A stretch of DNA of 64,000 nucleotides from Sphingobacteriales bacterium 44-61. Lineage in GTDB: Bacteria; Bacteroidota; Bacteroidia; Chitinophagales; Chitinophagaceae. The notes under the pieces are model-generated. The model ran no database searches, was not told where the DNA came from, and saw only the letters and a list, made by a program, of their open reading frames with translations. The stretch spans positions 124,001 to 188,000 of the forward strand of contig MKTW01000016.1 in the NCBI GenBank assembly GCA_001898405.1, given 5' to 3'. Position numbers and translations under genes: made by a program. Position 1 is the stretch's first letter, and each line of letters opens with the position of its first letter. Positions 26,146 to 35,315 of the stretch are shown here, piece after piece.

Positions 26146-29100
26146 ATGAAGCGAGAAAAAACTGCATCCCATTCGGGTAGGGCTATCTATTGCCAAAAAA
26201 AAATACTGCTACTGCCATTAATCGGGCTACTGCTATGGTTGCAAGGCTATAGCCAGGGAAATGCTGATAAGTTCAACATCACGTTGAACAATGCAGCAAT
26301 TACCGAAGTCTTCAAGCAAATCGAAGCACAGAGCAATTACCGGGTGTTCTATCTGCAGCGTGTGGTTGAAAAGGCAAAGCCAGTTACCTTAAATCTAAAG
26401 AATGCTGATCTAACGCAAGTACTTAATGAAACTTTTAAAGCGCAACCTTTAGCGTATAAAATCGAGCATAGTTCCATATTGGTGCGTTCAAAAGATGAAG
26501 GCCCCGAATCTCCTGTTACAGATACCATGCTGGAAATACAAGGCCGGGTGTCTTCCTTAAAGGACAACACGCCGTTGCAGGGTGCGAGTATAGGGGTAAA
26601 GGAAACGGACCGTACTGTTACCACAGACGCTGATGGCCGTTTTCATATCAGGGCCGGTGTCGGAAGCTATCTGGAAGTAAGCTATGTAGGGTTTCAAAAG
26701 AAGATTATTAAATTAATCAGTGGTGTTAGGGATATTAATATCCAACTTGAGGAAGTAAACAGTGACCTTGATGAAGTTGTGGTCATGGGTTATGGTACTA
26801 CTTCAAAGCGACTGAACACCGGAAATATCAGCAAGGTAAGTTCAAAAGAAATCGAGAATCAACCTGTTTCTAATCCACTAGCAGCATTAATTGGGCGTGT
26901 ACCCGGCTTGGTAATCACGCAACGTAGTGGAATTGCAGGTTCTGGTTTCAGTGTACAGATCAGAGGTCAAAATTCATTGCTCCAAGGTTCAGAACCATTT
27001 TTTATCGTAGATGGGGTGCCGTTCTCTCCTGGTAATACCAGTTTAAACCAAGTAAATAATGCAACTGATGCGGCAGGTATTAGTCCGTTCAATTTATTAA
27101 ACATTGGGGATATAGAAAGCATCGAAATATTGAAGGATGCTGATGCTACCGCCATATATGGAAGTCGTGGTGCCAATGGCGTAATCATGATCACCACAAA
27201 AAAAGGAAAACAAGGTAAGACCCAGTTCAATGCAAAAGTCATTTATGGTGTCAGCAAAGCCACCAAAATTGTGCAAATGCTAAATACCCAGCAATATGTA
27301 GAAATGAGAAAGGAAGGTTTTGCCAATGATGGAATTGTGCCGGATGCGAGCAATGCTCCCGACCTTCTTGTTTTCGATACGACCAGGTACACGGATTTTG
27401 CAAAAATGTTCTCCGGAGGAACCGCAAATGCATTGGATGTTCAGACTTCTATTTCAGGGGGAAATGTCAACACACAATTTTATGTAGGAGGAGGTTATCA
27501 TAGAGAAACTACTGTACTTCCTGTAGATCTACCTAACAGCAAAGCATCGGCATATTTTAAGTTGAACCATCGTTCGATAAACCAAAAATTTCAGCTCAAC
27601 CTCTCGGCAAATTTCGTTTCCGCTACGAGCAATCTTACGAACAACGATCTTACTTTCTTTTCCAGTACCATGCCACATCTTAAAATCTACGACGACGAGG
27701 GAAATCTTAATTGGGAAGAAGGGGGAGTTACTTATAGGGCTATCGGCCTTACCGATGCTAATCCAATGGCTTATCTCAAAAAAAGATACAAGGGCCAATT
27801 CCAGAATCTCAACAGCAATCTGAATATAGGTTATTCGATTTTGAAAGGACTTGATATCAAAATAAACCTTGGATACAATCTGGTCTACTCTGATGAATTG
27901 TCAACTACGCCATCTACTTCATTGGACCCAAATTCGACAAACCAGCCTTACAGCTATTTTGGCAATAGTAAACAAAGCAGTTGGATTATTGAGCCCCAAC
28001 TCGATTATAGTAGAAGAATCGGTCCGCACAAAATCTCTATTCTACTTGGTAGTACGTTGCAGGACAGAAAGTTTACTGGAATTTACACACAGGCCACAGG
28101 TTATTCGAGTGATATTTTGCTGGAATCCATTGCCAGTGCTGCAGATGCACGATCGAGCAACTCTTTTGGCCAGTACCGTTATAGCGCAGCTTTTGCGCGA
28201 CTGGGTTACAGCTACCAGGATAGATATATTGCCAACATTTCGGGACGTCGGGACGGATCAAGCAGGTTTGGTCCCGGTAAGCAATTTTCAAACTTTGGGG
28301 CAATCGGACTTGGTTGGATTTTTTCAAGCACATCGTTGATCAAAGAATTTTTGCCCTGGTTGAGTTTTGGGAAATTGCGGGGCAGCTATGGAACCACTGG
28401 CAACGACCAGATAGGAGACTATAAGTTTTTGGATACCTGGACCGCTGGCCAATATACCTTTCAAGGAATGGGAACCTTGGGGCCTACTTCGTTGTTTAAT
28501 CCAGATTATGCCTGGGAGCTTACCCGTAAACTAGAGTTTGGGTTAGAGATGGGCTTCCTGCAGAATAGAGTTATCCTTACAGCCTCTTATTTCAGGAATA
28601 GGTCAGGTAACCAGCTGATAAACTATACCCTGCCTATCCAAACAGGCTTTAGTCAAATAGGGAAAAACCTGGATGCAGAAATCCAGAACAAAGGTTTTGA
28701 GTTCGTGTTAACGAGTAAAAACATCGTGCATAAAAATCTGCAATGGAGCTCTAATTTCAACCTAAGTTTGATTCGCAACAAGTTGCTAAACTTTCCTGGC
28801 CTCGCATCATCCAGCTATGCCAATCGCTATACTATTGGACAGCCTATCAATTCGATAAAGACCTATCACTATTTAGGTGTAGACCCCGCTTCTGGCCTAT
28901 ATACCTTTGAAGATTTAAATAGTGATGGTAATTTGGATGTGCAGGATTACGCTTCTATTGTAAAGACCGAGCCCGTATTCTATGGAGGGCTATCCAATTC
29001 GATTAGCTTTAAGCAATTTCAATTTGACCTGTTCCTAGAATTCAGGAAACAAACCGGCCGAAACTATCTAGGTAGTTCCAACAGTGGGCTGGGGGTACCA

Positions 29101-29457
29101 GGCTATGGTTATGTAAACAAACCAATCCTCATATTAGACAGGTGGCGGTCGCCGGGTGATGTCTCAGAGATTCAGCGGTATACAGCTTCGACTTCAACGG
29201 CATATCTAAACGGAATTTCCTATCTGCCAGGATCAGATGGAATCTATACGGATGCTTCATTCATCAGATGCAGAAGCGTGATGATTTCTTATGTTTTCAA
29301 GTCTGTTAAACCTTCAATACCAAGTATCCGCGTGTATGCAACGGCTCAAAATCTTTTTACGGTATCTGGCTATAAAGGTGCCGATCCAGAGAATCAGAAT
29401 ATGATGGTACTTTCTCCGCTCCGTACGATTGCAGGTGGTATTGAAATTAATTTTTAA
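26146..29457 (+). CDS. SusC/RagA-type TonB-dependent outer-membrane transporter (module 1)
   Basis: 1103 residues. An N-terminal signal segment (hydrophobic stretch about 20-35) is followed by an STN signalling domain (about 45-115), a carboxypeptidase-regulatory-like domain (about 127-205), the plug (about 215-355, with YGSRGANGVIMITTKKGK) and the beta-barrel ending in phenylalanine (GGIEINF). The STN domain means it both transports and signals to the FecR protein. It forms a complex with the following SusD. No polysaccharide-degrading genes are nearby, so the cargo is more likely a peptide or other small ligand than a glycan; this is inferred. Clearly homologous to the module 2 SusC. Confidence 0.95.
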   Translation: MKREKTASHSGRAIYCQKKILLLPLIGLLLWLQGYSQGNADKFNITLNNAAITEVFKQIEAQSNYRVFYLQRVVEKAKPVTLNLKNADLTQVLNETFKAQPLAYKIEHSSILVRSKDEGPESPVTDTMLEIQGRVSSLKDNTPLQGASIGVKETDRTVTTDADGRFHIRAGVGSYLEVSYVGFQKKIIKLISGVRDINIQLEEVNSDLDEVVVMGYGTTSKRLNTGNISKVSSKEIENQPVSNPLAALIGRVPGLVITQRSGIAGSGFSVQIRGQNSLLQGSEPFFIVDGVPFSPGNTSLNQVNNATDAAGISPFNLLNIGDIESIEILKDADATAIYGSRGANGVIMITTKKGKQGKTQFNAKVIYGVSKATKIVQMLNTQQYVEMRKEGFANDGIVPDASNAPDLLVFDTTRYTDFAKMFSGGTANALDVQTSISGGNVNTQFYVGGGYHRETTVLPVDLPNSKASAYFKLNHRSINQKFQLNLSANFVSATSNLTNNDLTFFSSTMPHLKIYDDEGNLNWEEGGVTYRAIGLTDANPMAYLKKRYKGQFQNLNSNLNIGYSILKGLDIKINLGYNLVYSDELSTTPSTSLDPNSTNQPYSYFGNSKQSSWIIEPQLDYSRRIGPHKISILLGSTLQDRKFTGIYTQATGYSSDILLESIASAADARSSNSFGQYRYSAAFARLGYSYQDRYIANISGRRDGSSRFGPGKQFSNFGAIGLGWIFSSTSLIKEFLPWLSFGKLRGSYGTTGNDQIGDYKFLDTWTAGQYTFQGMGTLGPTSLFNPDYAWELTRKLEFGLEMGFLQNRVILTASYFRNRSGNQLINYTLPIQTGFSQIGKNLDAEIQNKGFEFVLTSKNIVHKNLQWSSNFNLSLIRNKLLNFPGLASSSYANRYTIGQPINSIKTYHYLGVDPASGLYTFEDLNSDGNLDVQDYASIVKTEPVFYGGLSNSISFKQFQFDLFLEFRKQTGRNYLGSSNSGLGVPGYGYVNKPILILDRWRSPGDVSEIQRYTASTSTAYLNGISYLPGSDGIYTDASFIRCRSVMISYVFKSVKPSIPSIRVYATAQNLFTVSGYKGADPENQNMMVLSPLRTIAGGIEINF

Positions 29458-29474
29458 TCTCTAATTTTTTAAAG

Positions 29475-30863
29475 ATGTTCTTTAAACTTATAAAAGATAT
29501 ACTCACACCATCTATGCTGCTTGTCATTGTTGGATTATCTTCTTGCAAGAAGATGATTGAAGTTGCGCCCTCACCTAGATTAATCAGTTCCAAAGCGGTT
29601 TTTTCCAATGACAAAACGGTAATGTCGGCGGTTGGGGATGTCTATACCAGCATGTTGTTGGCCACCACGCTTTTCAGTAATAACAGGATGAGCTTTTATT
29701 GTGGGCTTTCCGCAGATGAAATATATAATACGGCTTCCAACACGGATTACGATGCCTACGCTCAGAATACCCTTGTTCGGGACCACCCAAGTATACAAAG
29801 TAGTATCTGGAGGCCTGCATATGTTGCCCTCTACAAAATCAATCTCATCCTGGAAGGACTTGCAAGTTCCCCAAATATTTCTGCTGCATTGAACAAGCAG
29901 CTAACAGGGGAAATGAAAACATTAAGGGCCTGGTATTATTTCTGTCTGGTTAACCTATTTGGCGATGTGCCTTTAATCTTATCCTCAGAATACGAAGTAA
30001 ATGCAATTATGCCCCGGACTGCTTCAGGGAAAATTTATGAACAGATCATTGTTGACCTAAAAGACGCCAAAAATCTACTTAGAACTGACTATCCTTCTGT
30101 AGGTAAGGCAAGACCCAACAAATGGACAGCAACTGCATTACTGAGTAGAGTCTATCTATTTCAAGAAGATTGGACCAATGCAGCCCTTGAAGCAAGTGAA
30201 GTGATCACATCAGGTGCTTATCAGCTGGTGTCTGATCTTAACAAGGTATTCCTGATGAACAGTGAGGAAACTTTGTGGGAAGTGCCGCCACCGAACGGAT
30301 TGCTGAATACAGGAATTGGAGGGAGTTATATTCCGTCATCTTCCACAAGGGTTCCTACGTTTGCCATAAGACCATCGCTATTGGATGCCTTTGAGCCTAA
30401 CGATTTACGAAAATCTGCATGGATAAACAAGAATACAGTTGCTGGGAAAACCTATTATTACCCGTTCAAATACAAATACAGAACAACAGCAGCTCCTTTG
30501 TCTGAATACAATACCATGATACGGTTCGATGAGTTGTATCTGATACGCGCAGAAGCACGTATACACCTGGAGGACCTGGATGGATCAAGGGATGATATCG
30601 ATATGATAAGGTTACGGGCATCATTATCCAAAACTCCGGCAGAAAGCAAAGAGGAATTGTTAAAGGCTGTTTATACCGAGCGTAGGTTAGAGTTATTTAC
30701 CGAATGGGGGCACAGGTGGCTTGATCTGAAGCGTACAGGGCAGGCAGACCTGGTGCTAAATGAAGAAAAGGGCAGCCAATGGCAGTCAACTGATGGACTC
30801 TATCCGATCCCTTATTCCGAAATCCTCTACAACCCTTTTTTGACGCAAAACCCTGGATATTAG
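29475..30863 (+). CDS. SusD/RagB-type outer-membrane lipoprotein (module 1)
   Basis: 462 residues. A lipoprotein signal peptide with the lipobox cysteine in LSSCKK (about residue 24) anchors it at the cell surface, where SusD proteins cap the SusC barrel. TPR-like helices carry the typical TLRAWYYFCLVNLFGDVPLI. The C-terminus has LRRLxLFxEWGHRWLDLKRTG-like features (ERRLELFTEWGHRWLDLKRT) and the usual LTQNPGY ending, so the protein is complete. A group II intron begins at the first base after its stop codon. Confidence 0.94.
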   Translation: MFFKLIKDILTPSMLLVIVGLSSCKKMIEVAPSPRLISSKAVFSNDKTVMSAVGDVYTSMLLATTLFSNNRMSFYCGLSADEIYNTASNTDYDAYAQNTLVRDHPSIQSSIWRPAYVALYKINLILEGLASSPNISAALNKQLTGEMKTLRAWYYFCLVNLFGDVPLILSSEYEVNAIMPRTASGKIYEQIIVDLKDAKNLLRTDYPSVGKARPNKWTATALLSRVYLFQEDWTNAALEASEVITSGAYQLVSDLNKVFLMNSEETLWEVPPPNGLLNTGIGGSYIPSSSTRVPTFAIRPSLLDAFEPNDLRKSAWINKNTVAGKTYYYPFKYKYRTTAAPLSEYNTMIRFDELYLIRAEARIHLEDLDGSRDDIDMIRLRASLSKTPAESKEELLKAVYTERRLELFTEWGHRWLDLKRTGQADLVLNEEKGSQWQSTDGLYPIPYSEILYNPFLTQNPGY

Positions 30864-32756
30864 GTGTCACGAACAAATGAAAGACTTTTCGATTTAGTTC
30901 TTTGAGTTTATTATTTGATGCTTTGCAAAAGATGAGAGTGGGCCTCTCGTAATCGAAGTACAGGCTTTGGTTACAAACTGCTTCTAAGTTATCACGGTTA
31001 AGCAGCCGTGGTGGCGAGCGTTAGAAGAAAAAGGCATCGTAAGGTGTCCATGTAAGGTGTAAGAAGACGAACGCAAGTGAACCTCCGATGAGGTGTCGAA
31101 AGGGTTAGACGATGTCAGAACCAAAGTCCAATATCGCTTTGGGATAAGCAAGAAGATTACCTGTTTATTGTTCTTGCGGCATCCGGCATACAGGGGGCGT
31201 GATCTTACAACAGGCTTTTGCAAGGAACGTGAGAAGCTGTCGTCGCTATGTCAATGGAAAATTTCAAGCCGGTGAACCGGCAAGAAAGAAAGTACAAATG
31301 AGCGGCAGGGTGGCAGAACAACCCGTAATAGTGATGATGTCCGCCGAAAGGCGGATGGAGCGAAGGGGTTGTATTATTCAGTTTTTAGTCATCCGAGAAA
31401 ACTGTTGCGAAACAGGAGGTACAAAGATGAGCGAAACAAAACCGTTTCAGATTGAGAGGCAACTGGTGATGGATGCCTACTTAAGAGTTCAGGCCAATCG
31501 TGGCAGTGGTGGTGTTGATGGGATGAGTTTGGAAGAGTTCGATAAGGACTACAAGAACCATCTCTACAGACTTTGGAACCGTATGAGTTCCGGGAGTTAT
31601 ATGCCGTCTCCTGTTCGATTGGTTGAGATCCCAAAGAAAGGTGGTGGAATAAGACCACTGGGAGTTCCAACTGTTGCTGATCGAATTGCTCAAACGGTAG
31701 TAGCTGGTTTATTAGAAAAGGAAGTAGAACCAGTGTTTCATGAGGACTCGTATGGGTATCGTCCTGGAAAGTCAGCCCACCAGGCACTCGCGAAAGCAAG
31801 AACAAGGTGCTGGAAATATGCATGGGTGATTGACCTGGATATCCGATCGTTCTTTGACAACTTACCGCATGACTTGCTAATGAAGGCAGTGAAGAAACAC
31901 ACAGATTGCAAGTGGATGCTGCTGTACATCGAAAGATGGTTGGTAGCTCCACTGCAAAAGACAGATGGCACGATTGAGCAAAGAACCAAAGGAGTCCCGC
32001 AAGGTTCAGCTATCGGTCCTATACTGGCTAATCTGTATCTGCATTACGCAATGGATATATGGCTGAAAAGAAATTTTCCGCAGTGTCCGTTTGAGCGATA
32101 TGCAGATGATAGTGTGATACACTGTGGCACAGAAGCAGAAGCGATCAAAGTGAAAGAAACATTGGCAGAAAGGCTTGCAGCATGTGGACTGGAAATGAAT
32201 GCAGAGAAAACAAAGATTGTGTATTGCAAAGACAGTAACCGTGGTGGCGATTACACCAATATTGAGTTCGACTTCCTGGGATATACATTTAAACCCAGAA
32301 TGGCAAAGAACAGTATACGGGGAGTATGGTTTACTAACTGGTTACCGGCTGCAAGTAACAAATCATTGGCATCAATGCGAAAGAAGATGAAGGAATGGAC
32401 AATGCTTAAAACAGCAGGATGCCAGATCGAAGAAATAGCTAGTGAGATCAATCCTGTAGTGAGAGCATGGATCGGTTACTACGGTAAGTTTTACAAGGCG
32501 AAGTTGATAAACTTTATGCGTGAAATCAATTTAAGAATTGTCAAATGGGCAAGAACAAAATATTTGAAACTACGACCAAGTACAATAAGGGGCCTTCTCT
32601 GGTTAAAGTCTATGTACCAGAAGCAACCCAATTTATTTGCACACTGGTCAGATGGCGCAATGCCGACGGTTGAATAATAGGAGCCGTGTAATGCGAGAGT
32701 ATTACGCACGGTTCTCTGAGAGCTTCAAGTTGAAATACTTGATTCTACTCGTTGAT
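30864..32756 (+). mobile_element. Group II intron 1 (between susD and tlpA of module 1)
   Basis: About 1.89 kb. The 5' end GTGTC directly follows the susD stop codon. Internally it shares ribozyme segments with intron 2 (for example the GATGAGAGTGGGCCTCTCG region and GAACGCAAGTGAACC). Domain V is at about 32681-32716 (GAGCCGTG...CACGGTTC) and domain VI follows, ending near CTACTCGTTGAT. It encodes one reverse transcriptase. The 5' end is firm; the 3' end is placed by comparison with intron 2 and may be off by a few bases. Removing it would leave only 11 bases between the susD stop and tlpA. Confidence 0.85.
31427..32677 (+). CDS. ltrA: Group II intron reverse transcriptase/maturase (intron 1)
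   Basis: 416 residues from the ATG at 31427, chosen because AGGAGGT lies 8 bases upstream; the frame is open further upstream but that part is ribozyme. The reverse transcriptase domain has the active site FERYADDSVIHCG and the preceding KGVPQGSAIGPILANLYLHY. Domain X (maturase) follows near residues 320-380. The C-terminus ends LFAHWSDGAMPTVE and has no HNH endonuclease, so retrohoming would use the endonuclease-less route. Needed to fold and splice its own intron. Confidence 0.93.
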   Translation: MSETKPFQIERQLVMDAYLRVQANRGSGGVDGMSLEEFDKDYKNHLYRLWNRMSSGSYMPSPVRLVEIPKKGGGIRPLGVPTVADRIAQTVVAGLLEKEVEPVFHEDSYGYRPGKSAHQALAKARTRCWKYAWVIDLDIRSFFDNLPHDLLMKAVKKHTDCKWMLLYIERWLVAPLQKTDGTIEQRTKGVPQGSAIGPILANLYLHYAMDIWLKRNFPQCPFERYADDSVIHCGTEAEAIKVKETLAERLAACGLEMNAEKTKIVYCKDSNRGGDYTNIEFDFLGYTFKPRMAKNSIRGVWFTNWLPAASNKSLASMRKKMKEWTMLKTAGCQIEEIASEINPVVRAWIGYYGKFYKAKLINFMREINLRIVKWARTKYLKLRPSTIRGLLWLKSMYQKQPNLFAHWSDGAMPTVE

Positions 32757-32767
32757 CACTTTTAACA

Positions 32768-34087
32768 ATGACTAAATTACACCTCATGATCTATAAAAAT
32801 TTGGCAACACTTTTTCTGTTTGCCTGTTCCTTTAGCAACGAACGGATAAACTCACAAATGTTGAAGGAAGGTGATCAAATGCCTGATCTAACCTTTCAGC
32901 ATGTCTCCAACTACTCATCACAGAACTTGAGATTGTCCGATTTTAAAGGAAAGCTGGTTATTCTCGATTTTTGGGGACATAACTGTATAAGTTGTGTAGA
33001 GGCATTTCCCGAAATTGATATGTTGCAAAAGGAGTTTTCCAAAGACATACAGATTATACTGGTTAATCCTGAAAGCAGAGAAAAAACAGATCTATTTTTT
33101 AAAAAGAGAGTAAAAGTATTTAAGCCTAACCTGCCAATGATCTCTGGTGATACGCTTTTGAGCAATATGTTCCCACATCAAGGTGTTCCTTTCCATGTAT
33201 GGATAGACCGTAATGGCAAGATACTATACCAAACTGACGGAGTCTACGCGAATCCAGGCACTATAACTAAGGTATTAAACGGCGAACATAACAATATCGA
33301 AAAGAGAGTAAACACGAGCTATGTCCAAACTTTCATCAATGAACAATATAAGCCTCAGCTGATATATTATTCCTTTCTGACCAGGTATGACCGGCGACAT
33401 CGGCTTGAATATTCTGAAGGGTCGGATTCCAATGTCCTATTATCCTTACAATGTTCTTCTCCTGTTGGAATGTTCCAAGCTGCTTTTTCTGCATTAAGTG
33501 ACCAAAAAGAGGACTTTGTCAAGCCTGGCAGAACATTATTGTTGTTCAAGGATACTGCACGTTACCGATCGCCAGAAAATAATGAGATGTTTAATAGATG
33601 GCTTGAAAATACGCATTATGACTACCAGCTGTATTGGACTATGGGTACTAAGGAAGAGGGATATAGGATTCTATTAGAGGATCTCGCCAGGCAATTCAAG
33701 CTAAAAGGTAGCATTCAAAAGAGGAAGGTAAAATGCCTGGCTCTTGTTAAGACCGGGAATCTCGAAAGCCTGAGAACGAAAGGGGGTGAGGTAAAGAGGC
33801 GTTTTGTTCGGTTTGGTCTTCGCAGCGAGGCTCAAGATAGTATTCGCTATCTGTTAAATGTTCCATTTAAAATGTTTGCTGATCGACTGGGCATGTTGAT
33901 AGAACACTATTATGCACCATTTGTAAATGAGGTTAAGATGATGGAGAATGTTGATTTCAGGATTAATGGCGATATCCTTGATACTTTCGAAATTGGGGAA
34001 ATAAGAAAGGTACTGCGTAGTTATAATCTTGACTTGGTTGAAAAGACGGAGAAATTGAATGTTTTGGTGATTGAGGATATCAACTGA
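32768..34087 (+). CDS. TlpA-like thioredoxin-fold protein (module 1)
   Basis: 439 residues. Probable N-terminal signal (hydrophobic about 11-22), then a TlpA/AhpC-type thioredoxin domain (about 33-165) with the redox pair in WGHNCISCVEAFPE (CISC) and the cis-proline near GVPFHVWID. The long C-terminal half (about 170-439) is unlike thioredoxin and resembles DUF-type extensions seen on SusC/D-linked thioredoxins; it carries no recognised catalytic motif. Likely periplasmic, reducing disulfides or maturing a substrate imported by the SusC/D pair. Last gene of the plus-strand half of module 1. Confidence 0.85.
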   Translation: MTKLHLMIYKNLATLFLFACSFSNERINSQMLKEGDQMPDLTFQHVSNYSSQNLRLSDFKGKLVILDFWGHNCISCVEAFPEIDMLQKEFSKDIQIILVNPESREKTDLFFKKRVKVFKPNLPMISGDTLLSNMFPHQGVPFHVWIDRNGKILYQTDGVYANPGTITKVLNGEHNNIEKRVNTSYVQTFINEQYKPQLIYYSFLTRYDRRHRLEYSEGSDSNVLLSLQCSSPVGMFQAAFSALSDQKEDFVKPGRTLLLFKDTARYRSPENNEMFNRWLENTHYDYQLYWTMGTKEEGYRILLEDLARQFKLKGSIQKRKVKCLALVKTGNLESLRTKGGEVKRRFVRFGLRSEAQDSIRYLLNVPFKMFADRLGMLIEHYYAPFVNEVKMMENVDFRINGDILDTFEIGEIRKVLRSYNLDLVEKTEKLNVLVIEDIN

Positions 34088-34124
34088 AGTTTACGGGATA
34101 TGGCCATGCCATATCCCGTAAACT
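34088..34124. terminator. Bidirectional terminator between module 1 half-operons
   Basis: Perfect 17-base-pair inverted repeat (34088-34104 and 34108-34124) with a three-base loop, placed between the convergent tlpA and small peptide genes. It can serve both strands. Module 2 has a comparable hairpin at the same place. Confidence 0.85.
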
Positions 34125-34126
34125 AG

Positions 34127-34465
34127 TTAGTTTGTCCTTCTAATGATGGCATCTGTAGGTGGTGAAGTGATTTGGTCATCGATTTGGAGATCATCACTGC
34201 TTGAACCGAGCACACAGAAGTCCTTTGCAGGGGTATCTGCACAGTCAGCCGGGGCCAATGACATCGCCGCGTTCTTGTCCACTTCACCTAAAGGATTTAG
34301 TGTTTCAGAAGTAACATGGCCATCGGCATCTACTTCATACCAGAAATAGGTCGCCAAGGGTTTGTTTTGTACAACATGATTAGCGCTGGTAAATGCGCTA
34401 AAGGCTATGCCTGCCACTATGGCAAACATCGGCAGAAATTTGAATAGATTTTTCATCTTGTTCAT
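34127..34465 (-). CDS. DUF6520-like small secreted protein (module 1)
   Basis: 112 residues. A signal peptide (about 1-27: basic start, hydrophobic core FLPMFAIVAGIAFSAF, then SANH) precedes a small acidic mature part with two cysteines spaced CADTPAKDFC. This resembles the DUF6520 family, small exported proteins found next to MauE-like genes in Bacteroidota. The cysteine pair fits a substrate of the neighbouring redox proteins. It is 18 bases downstream of mauE and probably co-transcribed. Function unknown. Confidence 0.7.
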   Translation of the reverse strand: MNKMKNLFKFLPMFAIVAGIAFSAFTSANHVVQNKPLATYFWYEVDADGHVTSETLNPLGEVDKNAAMSLAPADCADTPAKDFCVLGSSSDDLQIDDQITSPPTDAIIRRTN

Positions 34466-34483
34466 GGTTTTTGTTTAGATAAT

Positions 34484-34972
34484 TTATTTATTGGTAAGTC
34501 GACTTCTAAGTTGTATTGCTTCACATCTGTTCGTTTTTGTCAGCCAAAGTCCGGTAGCGGAAAGTAGGGTAAAGAAAATATTAAACAGCAAATGTTTGTC
34601 CCACCCCCATTTGGGAATTGGGCCGCCACAGGCACAGGGTAAATTTTCATGGAATACCAACATCCAGGCGATGTAAACGGTAAATGAAAGCATCATCAGC
34701 AAAGACAGTGAAAAGCCGTAGATACGTGTTTTAGTAAAATAAAGTAAGGGGACATTGAGTAGTTCAACCGGTATCAATACGTAAACCAGCATCTTATTTA
34801 ACCACAGTGGTAAGGGTTGTGCCAATAATTGCATCTGAAACTTCGTGAAGGTCATCAATTTACTACCGATTGTAAATACCCACATGAGTATTAAAAGGGA
34901 AGACAGTATCAAAATAGCCTGATCTATTTTGATAGATGTTTTTTTTGCCGGTTGTAAAAGTTGCTCCTCCAT
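34484..34972 (-). CDS. MauE/DoxX-like redox membrane protein (module 1)
   Basis: 162 residues with four membrane helices (about 17-38, 60-80, 85-107, 125-145). The loop before the last helix has LPCACGGPIPKWGWDKH, the cysteine-rich CxCGG signature of the MauE family. MauE-like proteins are thought to take part in disulfide formation or quinone-linked redox in the inner membrane. In module 1 it is the first gene of the minus-strand half and faces the TlpA-like thioredoxin. A disulfide relay between the two is plausible but inferred. Confidence 0.88.
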   Translation of the reverse strand: MEEQLLQPAKKTSIKIDQAILILSSLLILMWVFTIGSKLMTFTKFQMQLLAQPLPLWLNKMLVYVLIPVELLNVPLLYFTKTRIYGFSLSLLMMLSFTVYIAWMLVFHENLPCACGGPIPKWGWDKHLLFNIFFTLLSATGLWLTKTNRCEAIQLRSRLTNK

Positions 34973-35315
34973 TTTGATAATCTTTAGTGTTCCATGTCAG
35001 TACATTTTGGTTTGGTTTAGCCAGATTTCTCATGTGACCGTCTACGGGGTGTGCGTCTGCACACCCCACCACGGTATCGGTACGCCTGTTTCCGAGAAAA
35101 GGGCCTGTATTTATTTACATGACCAAATGTCGGCATGAAAAGTAATGCGCGTCAAGTGTCATAGCCCGTACCCCTCCCGTACCCATGCGTTTTTGAAACG
35201 CAAAAGGCATTTTTGATCAAAAAAAAATCCCAATTATTTTATAATAGGGATTTAAAAACGCTATGATTTTGGAGATGGCTCGGAGATCCGGGCAATGGGC
35301 AACCACTTTTACTGA
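34973..35315. other. Intergenic region between mauE and RteC-like gene
   Basis: 343 bases without a convincing gene. It contains the promoter region of the minus-strand mauE operon, a small hairpin GCGTTTTTGAAACGC at about 35188-35203, and the terminator of the gene at 35316. Confidence 0.5.
35219..35251 (-). terminator. Intrinsic terminator of the gene at 35316
   Basis: Stem arms 35227-35237 and 35241-35251 (ATCCC...GGGAT with one mismatch, loop TTT). On the minus strand the stem is followed by a run of U from the A-tract at 35219-35227. Confidence 0.7.

Noticed and set aside
29475-30863. susD of module 1 as a gene disrupted by the group II intron
   Set aside because: The protein has the normal SusD ending and stop codon before the intron begins.
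34127-34465. The DUF6520-like protein as the lanthipeptide precursor of the dehydratase at 21032
   Set aside because: It has a secretion signal rather than a RiPP leader, only two cysteines, and lies on the other side of a separate operon. The link is left as a test, not a call.
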